From the NCBI RefSeq assembly GCF_030123405.1, contig NZ_CP126110.1, positions 5,084,001 to 5,148,000 on the forward strand: a DNA stretch of 64,000 nucleotides, read 5' to 3'. Below, one piece after another: positions 1 through 9,100 of the stretch. The notes below the pieces were generated by a model. That model was not told where the DNA came from, did no database searches, and saw only the letters and a program-made list of their open reading frames with translations. The stretch is from Neobacillus sp. WH10. GTDB taxonomy: Bacteria; Bacillota; Bacilli; Bacillales; Cytobacillaceae. Position numbers and translations under genes: made by a program. The first letter of the stretch is position 1. Each line of letters begins with the position of its first letter.

Positions 1-570
1 CATATTCAATCCAACATTCTTCAAAGCACTAACCACAATAACAGCACCCATGGCGAGATCTGGGTCATACAGCCACGCAGGACCGTCAATGCCAAAAGCC
101 CCAAGAATTTGGTTGATAAAGCCTTCCTCGGTACCAAACATGTATTTCCAAATAATTGACCATACCACAATGGATGTCATCACAGGAATGAAAATAGCGG
201 TCCGAAAAAAGCCGATACCGGGTAATTTACGTTGCAATAGCAGTGCCAGTAATAAAGCAATCACAATATTAATCGGAACCAGACCACCGGAAAATAGCAG
301 TGTATTTTTCATGACTTCCCAAAAGTCGGGATCATGGACTAATCGTTGGTAATTTTCACTGCCAATAAAATTCGGATCCCCGAGCAGTTTCCAGTCTGTT
401 AAACTCATATAAACAGAATAGAAAAAAGGAATAAACATGACTACGAAAAAACCTAGTACCATTGGGCTTACAAATAAATAGCCATAAAACGCTTCACTTC
501 CGAATAATTTCTTACGATTTTTTTTTATAGGCAGTTCTTTCGTTATGTTTGCATTTACTTTTACTTCCAA
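1..570 (-). CDS. Carbohydrate ABC transporter permease, MalF/UgpA type (3' part beyond window)
   Basis: Inner-membrane permease subunit of a sugar ABC importer; only the N-terminal 190 residues are inside the window and the frame is still open at base 1. It starts with TTG at 570, because a strong AAGGAGG site ends 9 bases upstream and overlaps the stop codon of the preceding gene. Residues about 25-50 form the first membrane segment (FVSPMVLGFFVVMFIPFFYS), followed by SLTDW and a second segment near residue 100, as in MalF-type permeases. It is the last visible gene of an operon with a sugar-binding lipoprotein and a two-component system. The sugar cannot be told from the sequence. Confidence 0.85.
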   Translation of the reverse strand, partial: MEVKVNANITKELPIKKNRKKLFGSEAFYGYLFVSPMVLGFFVVMFIPFFYSVYMSLTDWKLLGDPNFIGSENYQRLVHDPDFWEVMKNTLLFSGGLVPINIVIALLLALLLQRKLPGIGFFRTAIFIPVMTSIVVWSIIWKYMFGTEEGFINQILGAFGIDGPAWLYDPDLAMGAVIVVSALKNVGLNM

Positions 571-584
571 CTCCCCTGCCTCCT

Positions 585-1280
585 TTACAATGAATCGATA
601 GCCTCTCTAAAAGATGATATGGCTGCTTTAATGGTTTCTTCAGTATGTCCAACCACTATTGCTCCTAGCATAATGGCCTTTATTCCAGTTCTATAGAGTA
701 ATGGAACATCAAAAGTTTCGATTTTCCTTTGAGAAGGAACGAGGACGGGGACATCTACATTCTGAACAAGTGCATGATAAGCAAGGATATCTTTAAAGGT
801 TAAAGGACTTCCATATTCGTCGCCTGGGACTATGGAAGCTTCGAGGGCAGATACTCCAAGATGCTTAACACTCCCCAATTGGCTAAATGGATATTCATTT
901 GAAATAGCAAACGTTTTTTCAATAGGGTCTAGCTGTACCATCCAGCTCGGTTTATGGTGAGCATAAACAGAATAGAAATTAAAACCTAAATCAATGATCT
1001 GATCCATTTCACTCTGTTTTATATTTTCATAGGAACCGCCAGGAACAATGCCAAGTGGCCCAGAAAATTCTTCTCTAATACAACGAAAAACTTCCTCATA
1101 GTCTTGAACAGGACCAAAGTGATTGCCTGATGCTCGATGTTCTACATTCACATGCAGTTTAATCGCATCAACACCTGATTGAATGGCTGCCCTTGCGAGA
1201 TCCCATCTATTTTCCGGCAAACTAACGATTAAGGATAGCTTGTTTTTTTCTAATAATTGTTTTAACGAAGAACTCAACAA
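585..1280 (-). CDS. TIM-barrel-like protein of the sugar operon, function unassigned
   Basis: A 231-residue soluble protein. Its alternating beta-alpha pattern (LIVSLP, GVDAIKLHV, GPLGIVPGG, VPVLVPSQR, GIKAIMLGAIVVG) resembles a phosphate-binding TIM barrel of the NanE, KDPG-aldolase or indole-glycerol-phosphate synthase type. The late glycine-rich strand AIMLGAIVVG is where such barrels bind phosphate. It lies between the sugar-binding protein gene and the permease gene, 14 bases from the permease start, so it probably acts on a phosphorylated product of the imported sugar. I do not recognise a specific family, and the reaction is unknown. Confidence 0.6.
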   Translation of the reverse strand: MLSSSLKQLLEKNKLSLIVSLPENRWDLARAAIQSGVDAIKLHVNVEHRASGNHFGPVQDYEEVFRCIREEFSGPLGIVPGGSYENIKQSEMDQIIDLGFNFYSVYAHHKPSWMVQLDPIEKTFAISNEYPFSQLGSVKHLGVSALEASIVPGDEYGSPLTFKDILAYHALVQNVDVPVLVPSQRKIETFDVPLLYRTGIKAIMLGAIVVGHTEETIKAAISSFREAIDSL

Positions 1281-1342
1281 ATTACACCCCCAGTAAAAGG
1301 GATGCGGTTAATCCTTAAAAGGGTTAACCGCATCTGCCATAA

Positions 1343-2632
1343 TTACTTTAATAATGGATCGATCTTTCCTTCCATGCCTTTTAATATTTCTTCAGGCTTT
1401 TTCAATTGTCCAAACAATTCATCAAAACCAAATTGAATAGCATTATCAATTTTTTGCCACTCTACATGCCCAGCTTGAAGTCTAGCATTATCCATTTCAT
1501 CAATTACAGCTTTCTTAATACTTTCCACTGGTGGATTATTAGGCTGATTAACAAATTCATCTGAACTAATGACCGATTCACGAGGCGGTACAAAGTAAGT
1601 AGATGTAGCTGTAATGCCCTCTTTGCTGGTAAAGAATTTGAGTAGTTCTTTTGCTTCCTCCGGATGCTTAGAACCTTTAAATAGACCATATCCCGCTTGC
1701 CCTAACATTGGGAATCTGCCTTCAGGACCCTCTGGAAGCGGAGCGATATCCCATGCAAAATCTTTTACATCACGAGCACGAGAAACATAACTATAGACAT
1801 CAAAGAACATACCAATTTTTCCAGATTCAAAGCTTACTTGCTCACCTGCTTTTGGATGTGATGCATCTTTAAACATCATGCGGTCAAGCATTTTAAGTGT
1901 CTCTACGCCTTCATTACTGTTCCATGTAAACTTTGTTTGGTCCTTATTAAATAAGTCTCCGCCATAACTCCAAGTGTGCGATAATAAAGAAATCCACGTA
2001 TTCCAGTCACGGAAGAAGTTTGCCCCATAAACACCGTTTGATGAAATAGCTTTTGCAGATTCCTCGAATTGCTCCCATGTCCATGTTCCAGCTTGAACAT
2101 GTTCATTTGGAGTTTTTTCGCCGGCCTTTACGAACAAATCTTTGTTATAAAATAAAACCATTGGAGGGGTTGAAAATGGAATACCATATAATTTTTTGTC
2201 TTTCTCGAACAAATCCAGTGTAGATGGGAAGAAATCATCCATATCATATGCTTTATCCTTTTTAAACGAAGAAACATCATCTAAAATTCCATTTTCCATG
2301 AATTGCGGAACCATACGCTCTGCTACCCAACCCACATCAGGTAATTCCCTGCCTGCAGCTAATACAGTAATTTTTTGCTGATAATCAGGGAAAGGCACAC
2401 TTTCCATTTTTACTTTGATATTTGGATGTTTTTCATTAAATTTTGCAATTAACTGGTTATACACCTCTTGGTGCGCCTCATTCCCCCACATCATAAAGGT
2501 CAACTCTACTTGCTCATCTTTCGATTTTGGCCCGTCATCGGTTGAGGCAGTTTTTTCCGTGTCTTTATTGCACGCTGAAGAAAACGCTACCAAAAGTACG
2601 GCTAATAAAATTATTCCTAGCTTTTTCATCAT
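1343..2632 (-). CDS. Extracellular sugar-binding lipoprotein (SBP family 1)
   Basis: Substrate-binding subunit of a carbohydrate ABC importer, 429 residues, the usual size for family 1 solute-binding proteins. The signal sequence ends in a lipobox, VAFSSAC, with lipidated Cys21, so the protein is anchored outside the membrane. Family features include the early WGNEAHQEVYNQLIAKF stretch after the first strand, FPDYQQKI near residue 85, and many surface Trp and Tyr residues typical of sugar clefts. The gene follows a YesMN-type two-component system and precedes the TIM-barrel and permease genes; no ATPase gene is visible, so a shared MsmX-type ATPase is likely (inference). Confidence 0.9.
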   Translation of the reverse strand: MMKKLGIILLAVLLVAFSSACNKDTEKTASTDDGPKSKDEQVELTFMMWGNEAHQEVYNQLIAKFNEKHPNIKVKMESVPFPDYQQKITVLAAGRELPDVGWVAERMVPQFMENGILDDVSSFKKDKAYDMDDFFPSTLDLFEKDKKLYGIPFSTPPMVLFYNKDLFVKAGEKTPNEHVQAGTWTWEQFEESAKAISSNGVYGANFFRDWNTWISLLSHTWSYGGDLFNKDQTKFTWNSNEGVETLKMLDRMMFKDASHPKAGEQVSFESGKIGMFFDVYSYVSRARDVKDFAWDIAPLPEGPEGRFPMLGQAGYGLFKGSKHPEEAKELLKFFTSKEGITATSTYFVPPRESVISSDEFVNQPNNPPVESIKKAVIDEMDNARLQAGHVEWQKIDNAIQFGFDELFGQLKKPEEILKGMEGKIDPLLK

Positions 2633-2731
2633 CTCATTACCTCCCTTTGTTTTTCATTTTAAGAAAGAAGGTATCTAAAAAATATCCTCTCAAAAATAGA
2701 AATAGTTCGTTATTCTTATATTTTTTGAATA

Positions 2732-3433
2732 TCAAGAAAATTTACGATACTCAATCGGTGTCATTCCAGTATCTTGTTTAAACACTGTCATAAAGTGTTT
2801 TGGGCTTTTATAGCCTGATAACTGTGCAACCTCATATACTTTTAAATTCGTTCCTTTTAATAATGTTTTTGCTTTTTTTAATCGTTCTTCTGTGATGTAT
2901 TCTGTAAAGGTTGTCCCTAATTCTGTCTTAAATAATTGACCAACATATTGTGCATTCAAATACACATGTTCCGCAATATGCTTTAGGTTAATTTCACGGC
3001 TTAAATGGTCATCGATAAATTGAAGAATATCTTGAAATTGTTTTGAAACATTCGTACTATCTGCCTTGGCTTCCTTAAATATGTTTGAAATGGTTCCAGA
3101 CAATTCAACTCGGTTAATTGGCTTTAAAAGATAGTCCGTTATTCCAAAACGCATCGCAGTTCTGGCATACTCAAAATCACTATGACCACTTAAAATGATG
3201 ATTGGAACATCTTTGGATATTTGCCTTACTTTCGAAATAAACGTGAGACCATCCATTCCCCCCATACGGATATCTGTGACAATTAAATGGGGCATTCGCT
3301 GGTGAAAAATTAACATCCCTTCTTCGCCGCTTTTTGCTTCGATGACTTGAAAACCTCCCATAACTTCTTCAAGTAAAACTTTGAGACCTTGTCTTATAAT
3401 CGCTTCATCCTCAACAATTAATACCTCTTTCAA
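2732..3433 (-). CDS. Response regulator, YesN-like (receiver plus AraC-type HTH)
   Basis: DNA-binding response regulator of 233 residues. The receiver domain (1-120) has the acidic pair E8/D9, phospho-acceptor Asp54 in VTDIRM and conserved Lys104 in LLKP. The AraC/XylS double helix-turn-helix (about 135-231) ends with the signature SGYKSPKHFMTVFKQDTGMTP. I chose the TTG at 3433: it begins the conserved KEVLIVEDE strand, and it has GAGG and AAAGGGGA sites just upstream. The open frame extends 47 codons further, but that part lies inside the kinase gene. The gene overlaps the end of the kinase gene by 23 bases, indicating translational coupling. The likely target is the adjacent sugar operon. 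Confidence 0.9.
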   Translation of the reverse strand: MKEVLIVEDEAIIRQGLKVLLEEVMGGFQVIEAKSGEEGMLIFHQRMPHLIVTDIRMGGMDGLTFISKVRQISKDVPIIILSGHSDFEYARTAMRFGITDYLLKPINRVELSGTISNIFKEAKADSTNVSKQFQDILQFIDDHLSREINLKHIAEHVYLNAQYVGQLFKTELGTTFTEYITEERLKKAKTLLKGTNLKVYEVAQLSGYKSPKHFMTVFKQDTGMTPIEYRKFS

Positions 3434-5243
3434 TATCCTCAATCCCCTTTCGCTGAATAGGCATTTTGAGCGTAACAGAAAATCCATATTGTTCATGGCT
3501 CTCAATTTCGATTCCGTACTGTTCCCCATATAGCAGCTGTATTCTTTCGTGAACATTTGGCATAGCAATTCCATTATGGTTTTTCGTCGGTAGAGTCTGA
3601 CCTGTTTTTAAAGACTTCTTTAGCTCCTCTAACTTTTCAATAGAAACACCTTTTCCATTATCATGAATGACTATTTCTAAGATTTGATTTTTAGTAGAAG
3701 CTTTCATGAAAATACGGCCTCCCTTTCCAAACAGGCCATGGAGAATGGCATTCTCGATAAAAGGCTGCAAAACTAGTTTTGGAATGAGTACGTCAAGTAA
3801 CGATGGCTCAATGTCCTCACCATACTGAAGTTCCTCCCCCATCCTAACCCTCTGGATGGCTATATATGAATGTATAAAAGACAATTCCTCTTTTAATGTG
3901 ACAATTTTAGAAGAGTTATCAACGGTATATCGTAATAACCGACCAAGAGACGAAACCATATCGGATACATCTAAATTCCCCTTTGTGATAGCAAGCATAT
4001 TAATGGTTTCCAATGTGTTGTATAGGAAATGAGGATTCATTTGACTTTGCAGTGCTTTGATCTCCGCTTCCTTTTCCCGCAAGCCTGTTTTATATACCTC
4101 AGTAACAAGACGGTCAATTTCGTTAACCATATGGTTGAAGCCTTTTCCAAGCTGACCAATTTCATCATAGGATTGAATGGATACTCTATGATTCAGATTG
4201 CCTTTTTCAACATTTTCCATTGCACTTCTTAATTTATGAATCGATCCTACCAGCGGCTTTGATAGAATAAAACCTAATAACAAAGAAATTAATATACCTA
4301 TTAGAACGACCATAATCACCACTTTTCGTAAATGGTTCACTTCAGTTAATATGACATCATCTGGAGTTAACATGATCGTTTTAACGCCTGAATAAGGTGA
4401 TTCGTTATAGACTACCAAATAGTTCACACCATCAATTGGAATATTCATATAATTGTTTTCTTTAAACATTTTAATTTCAGATAGCATCGAGCTTCCAATG
4501 AGTTTATCTTCTTTATTCGGATAAATGAACTGATTTTCTTTGTTCAGAATAAAAATGCGGCTTGATTTATTGGTCTTGCTTAAGATTTCTTGTATTAAAT
4601 CTTGTTTTAAGTCGATTTTGATAATACCAAGCGGTTTATAGGTTGAAGGGTCTCGAATAAGTCTGGCAACGGAAAAAACCGTAACATCCTTATTTAGATA
4701 ATAACTGGGTTGATGGAGGGGAAGTAAAACCCATTCTCCATCAGCCTTTTTAATTTTCCCTACCCACTCATTATTCGTATCAAATACTTTTAGCATTACC
4801 GTATTAGAATCCAAATTACTAAATATGGTTCCATCATTGGCCATTATATGAATTCCTTTTATCTCATCTCTCATATGGATGAAACTAGAAATATATCGCC
4901 ATAACGTGATTCTTTCATTTGCTGGTGGAAATATGGTTTTAACACTTGAAGTTTGGTGATTTTTTAAAATATCCATTACTTCTTGATTGTAGAGGGGAGA
5001 TAGTGAAATGATTTGCATTTCTTTTAGATATCGATCTAGATTTCGATTAATTTGATCAGCTAACTGGATTTGATATTCTTCTGTACGCTCTTGACTGGAT
5101 TTTGCAAATTGATAATACGTAATACTGCCAAGAAGTGTTGATGTAATCAATATTAGCAGCGAAAATATAAGAATTAATTTTACCCGATACGGCAGTGATA
5201 ACAAAGATCTTTTGAGGTTTTGATTTAAAGTTGCTAATTCCAT
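3411..5243 (-). CDS. Sensor histidine kinase, YesM-like
   Basis: Membrane sensor kinase of 610 residues. Transmembrane segments lie at about 22-43 and 307-329 and flank an extracellular sensing domain of some 260 residues. A HAMP linker follows at 330-382. The His_kinase family region contains the acceptor His405 in QMNPHFLYN, then the ATPase part with the N-box IENAILHG (496-503) and DNGKG (528-532). The ATG at 5243 is preferred because AAAAAGGGG lies 8 bases upstream; the longer frame to 5384 runs into the 52-bp repeat array and lacks such a site. It pairs with the overlapping YesN-like regulator, as in sugar-responsive systems of bacilli. Confidence 0.92.
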   Translation of the reverse strand: MELATLNQNLKRSLLSLPYRVKLILIFSLLILITSTLLGSITYYQFAKSSQERTEEYQIQLADQINRNLDRYLKEMQIISLSPLYNQEVMDILKNHQTSSVKTIFPPANERITLWRYISSFIHMRDEIKGIHIMANDGTIFSNLDSNTVMLKVFDTNNEWVGKIKKADGEWVLLPLHQPSYYLNKDVTVFSVARLIRDPSTYKPLGIIKIDLKQDLIQEILSKTNKSSRIFILNKENQFIYPNKEDKLIGSSMLSEIKMFKENNYMNIPIDGVNYLVVYNESPYSGVKTIMLTPDDVILTEVNHLRKVVIMVVLIGILISLLLGFILSKPLVGSIHKLRSAMENVEKGNLNHRVSIQSYDEIGQLGKGFNHMVNEIDRLVTEVYKTGLREKEAEIKALQSQMNPHFLYNTLETINMLAITKGNLDVSDMVSSLGRLLRYTVDNSSKIVTLKEELSFIHSYIAIQRVRMGEELQYGEDIEPSLLDVLIPKLVLQPFIENAILHGLFGKGGRIFMKASTKNQILEIVIHDNGKGVSIEKLEELKKSLKTGQTLPTKNHNGIAMPNVHERIQLLYGEQYGIEIESHEQYGFSVTLKMPIQRKGIEDIERGINC

Positions 5244-5384
5244 TAGAATCCCCTTTTTCTCTATAATTACTAGTAATTGCTTTCTACATTTTTCGAGGAA
5301 TTCCTTTGTTACTAAATTAAATAGAGTGAAGAAGGAAGACAGTTCTTTAGCTTTGATTAATGTCGTAATTGGAGTAAAATGCAA

Positions 5385-5680
5385 CGTAAAAGGGAGCTAC
5401 GTCGACTTTTTTGATTAAAATCTGGAGAAATCCTTTTCTAGAGGGCTTCTACATTTGTGTTTTGGCTTAAAATCTGAGGAAGATCCTACGTAGAACGCTT
5501 CTACATCGATGTTTTAACTTAAAATCCTGGGAAATCCCTACGTAGAACGCTTCTACATCTATGTTTTAACTTAAAATCCAGAGAAGCCCCTACGTAGAAA
5601 GCCTCTACATCGATGTTTTGGCGTAAAATCCAGAGAAACACCTACGTAGAAGGCTTCTACATTGATGTTTAAGTAAATAT
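5385..5680. repeat. Tandem array A: about six copies of a 52-bp unit
   Basis: The anchor GCTTCTACAT or its variant recurs at 5445, 5497, 5549, 5601 and 5653, exactly 52 bases apart, and a degenerate copy begins near 5393. The core of the unit is CTACGTAGAACGCTTCTACA, containing the inverted repeat GTAGAA-CGC-TTCTAC, followed by an AT-rich spacer with TTAAAATCC. The copies differ at several positions, so the array is old rather than a recent slippage product. It lies upstream of the kinase gene and carries no open frame that looks coding. Short copies of the same family recur at 29432-29500. Confidence 0.9.
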
Positions 5681-5728
5681 CGTTAAAATTTTTAAAGTAG
5701 AATAACAAATGAGTGATTTTATTAAAGC

Positions 5729-5764
5729 AATCCGCCTCGTTTTTATTACGAGGCGGATTTTTTA
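5729..5764. terminator. Strong hairpin, usable in both directions
   Basis: An 11-base perfect stem, AATCCGCCTCG paired with CGAGGCGGATT around a 9-base AT loop, is followed by a T run on the plus strand and preceded by A-rich sequence. No gene ends directly beside it, so it may insulate the repeat array from neighbouring transcription. Confidence 0.7.
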
Positions 5765-6130
5765 GATAATAAGAAAGTAGAAGTGCACGAAGGAAGGCTT
5801 CGTGAGCATATGCATCGCAGTCGAAAAGCAGCGTTTTTCGACGAACTACGCCTCATGAACCGCCCTTAGGGTCTTATTAATCGGCGATTTTTCTTTATGA
5901 TACCACGGGATGGAGGATAGATATTTAAATTCGAATACCCCAAAAAATTAATCAGAGGAGGACTTACTGTTTTTTTAGGTAATCATTTTAGTATTATAAA
6001 TATTGGATACAAGAGGGAAGTGCAGTAGTGGTATCGAGGAGCAGGCAAGCCCAATGTAATAAGGTAAGATACGGTAAAAGCAATGATATGGTTCTTTAAG
6101 TACCTTAAAAGTAAAAAATGAAAAAGGCAA
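5765..6130. other. Intergenic stretch without a convincing gene
   Basis: About 370 bases. The only structure I see is a short hairpin near 5820-5845 (GTCGAAAA paired with TTTTCGAC). A 66-codon frame on the minus strand runs into the terminator at 6131 and shows no domain, so I did not call it. Confidence 0.5.
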
Positions 6131-6176
6131 GACTGCCTCAATAAGGTAACGAATTGAATACCTTTTTGAGGCAGCC
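6131..6176 (-). terminator. Terminator of the 1835-residue protein gene
   Basis: On the minus strand CTGCCTCAAAAAGGTA pairs with TACCTTATTGAGGCAG, giving a stem of about 16 bases. It is followed by TTGCCTTTTTC and lies 8 bases after the stop codon at 6184. Confidence 0.85.
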
Positions 6177-6183
6177 TCATCAA

Positions 6184-9100
6184 TTACATTTCCGACGATT
6201 GATCGTGTCCTACAGCCAATGTTGTCGATACAATTCTAGAGTTACCTGCCATGTCCGTAATGGTATAGGTGATTGTATATATGCGGCCTGTTCCCTTGCC
6301 TGAACGTTCTGCACGTAGATCAAATTCAAAATCTGCTGTTCCGTATTCAGCATTTTGGATATCGTCTGTCGTTTGACCGTCTCCTGTTTCGTCATCCGAT
6401 TCATTGCATGTAATGGACGTTAAACTAATGTTTTGTACTCCAGACCCTGTATCCATTACCTCCGGTATTACTTTAACCGTTACCATCTTGTGATTAGGCG
6501 GCCAAAGCGTATTGTCGCTCAGTTTAATTGTCAATTCTGGTGCAGTTTTGTCAATATTCACTTGGAGTGACTTTAAATCCTCCACATTTCCTGCTTTATC
6601 TATACTGCGATATTCAACGATATGACTACCTTCTTCAGTTAACTGAATAGGGGTAGTATAGAGTGACCAGTCACCGTCGTCAATACGGTATTCCGTCTTC
6701 CATGCGCCTGATCCTTCATCTGTTGCTGTGAGGGTGATCGTCAACATTTTTGTATACCAGCCGTTTTCTCCGCTTGCAGATGAAGGGTCGACAGTTGCCA
6801 GCGTGCTAGGCTTCGTCTGATCCAGATATACGTCTACTGACTTTGCCTCTTCAGTATTACCTGATAAATCTGTGCTACTGAATTCTATTATATATTTACC
6901 ATCTGTACTTATTAGTAATTCGCCAGTATACTTCTGCCATTCACCACCATTGATCCGATATTTCGTTTCAGCAACACCTGACTCATTGTCTGATGCATGA
7001 AGAGTTACCTGTACGGGTTCCGTATACCAACTATTTGTGCCAGTTGGCACAGTCGGATTAATAGTGGCTGATGTAACCGGTTTTGTTTGATCAAGCTTCA
7101 CTTCTACTGCCTTTGCCTCACCAACATTTCCTGCGGCATCAATACTGCGATATTCTATCTTGTTTATTCCTTCTCCAGTCACCGCAATGACATCAGTATA
7201 TTCCTTCCACTCACTGTCGTTAATCCGGTATTCCGTCTTTTCAATACCAGAGCCTGTATCGAAGGCACGGAGGATGATACTTGTAGCCTCAAGATACCAA
7301 CCATTTTCTCCATTTGGCCATGTTCTCCTTTCCGCGGTGGTTATAGGTTTAGCTTTATCAACCTTTACTGAAACGGTCTTGTAATTTTCTTTATTTCCTG
7401 CTTTATCAATACTCCGGTAATCAATTGTGTAGTCTCCGTCAGTGTCAACTGTTATTGGAGTAGAATATATTTTCCATTCTCCGTCATCCAGGCGATATTC
7501 AATCCTGTCGATACCTGAGGCATCATCTGTTCCAGCCAGTGTGATGCTTACATTCTCAGTATACCAAGAATTCTTTCCTGTCGGAGCAGGGGGGTCTACT
7601 TGTGCTTTCGTTTCAGGAGGAACCTGATCTGCCGGTTGTTGGTCATTTTGGTACAACTCCGAAATTTGCTGCTGGCTAAGCGGATAGTTATAAATCCTTA
7701 AATTATCCATATAACCACGGAAGTATTCCATTACACCTGGTGGGTCGTACCCGATTAAAAGCTTACTGGATGAATTTTGGAACACACCTGTCCAAGGAGT
7801 TGTACCTACCGGTTGCTCATTCACATAATAACGGATGGTGGAACCGTCCCAAGTAACTGTGTACATATACCATTCCTTCATTTTCGTAGCAGCTGTCGAA
7901 AACATATGATCAGGCCTATTCGTCAGACCGTCCGTGAATCTTACACCAGGAGTTGATCCATCAGGGGTATGCAGCAGTGCATAAGGACCATAATCAGACG
8001 TGTCTCCCTTTGTTAAAATTTTTGCCCATCCACCTGCTCCAGCATCTTCTTTATATACCCACATTGAGAATGATAGAGAAGTAGAGAGGTCAAGGGATTC
8101 GGAATCTTTTACATCAATACCGCTATGTCCGTCAAACTTAGCAGCCTTTCCTTGGATTCCGTCAACAAATGTCATATTTCCTACCGGTGAACCGTTGTTA
8201 TTATTCCCTGAGTGATCTTTAAAGTCGTTTTCAAAGGTGAAATAGGCGACTATAGCTGGATCGCGATCAGCCCGGACTGTAATGCTTCGGCTGTCGATAC
8301 TTGTTCCGCCATCATCATCCGTTACCGTTACTTTAGCACTATAAGTCTTGTCAGGTGCCCCATTTGCGAGTAAGGGATAAGTATGATCTGGATTACACAC
8401 ATCAGAAGTCGTTCCGTCTCCGAAATCCCAAAAGCAGGATTTACTATCAGCTCCTGGATCTGTGATGTAAGGAGAGAAGTTCACTTTCTGATTTGATCGA
8501 ACTACCATATCTACCCCAGCATCTACAGTTGGTGTGACATTCACAGGGGTAATGTCCTTATGGCCCTTATATTTCTTTCCATTCTTGTCTGTAATTTCAA
8601 GTGAAACCGAAAATGTTCCATTATCTTTAAAGGTATGCCTGTGAGTCTCGCTAGATGCAGAAGTCGCTGGAGAGCCGTCACCGAAATTCCATTCGCGGGC
8701 TGTAAGCTGCCCGTTATCTGCTCCGATTGAATTATTATAAAAGGTAACTTGTTCTCCTTCCTTTGGATTCTTTGGCAAGAATTCGAAGTCAACAGGCTGA
8801 ATCGTTTGTTCCATTGTGTAAGCATCCATATTCCCATTAGCATCGATTGCTTTTAAAGTAACGGAGTAAGTTCCAGAATCAGGAAAAGTATGTGTAGGGT
8901 TCTTTTCTGTGCTGATAGGGCTGCCATCGCCGAAGTCCCATTCCCATGACACGATATCATTCTCCGGATCTGTTGACTGATTTTCAAACGTTACAGTCGG
9001 TACACTAATTTGTGGTGTTTTGACTCGGAACTGCTGAGTCGAAATGTATTCCCCGCCACCTTGGGAATTTAGCGGTCGATACATGACATATTTGGCCGGT

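Noticed and set aside
5983..6183. 66-codon minus-strand frame after the giant gene
   Set aside because: It starts in the hairpin terminator and shows no domain or ribosome site.
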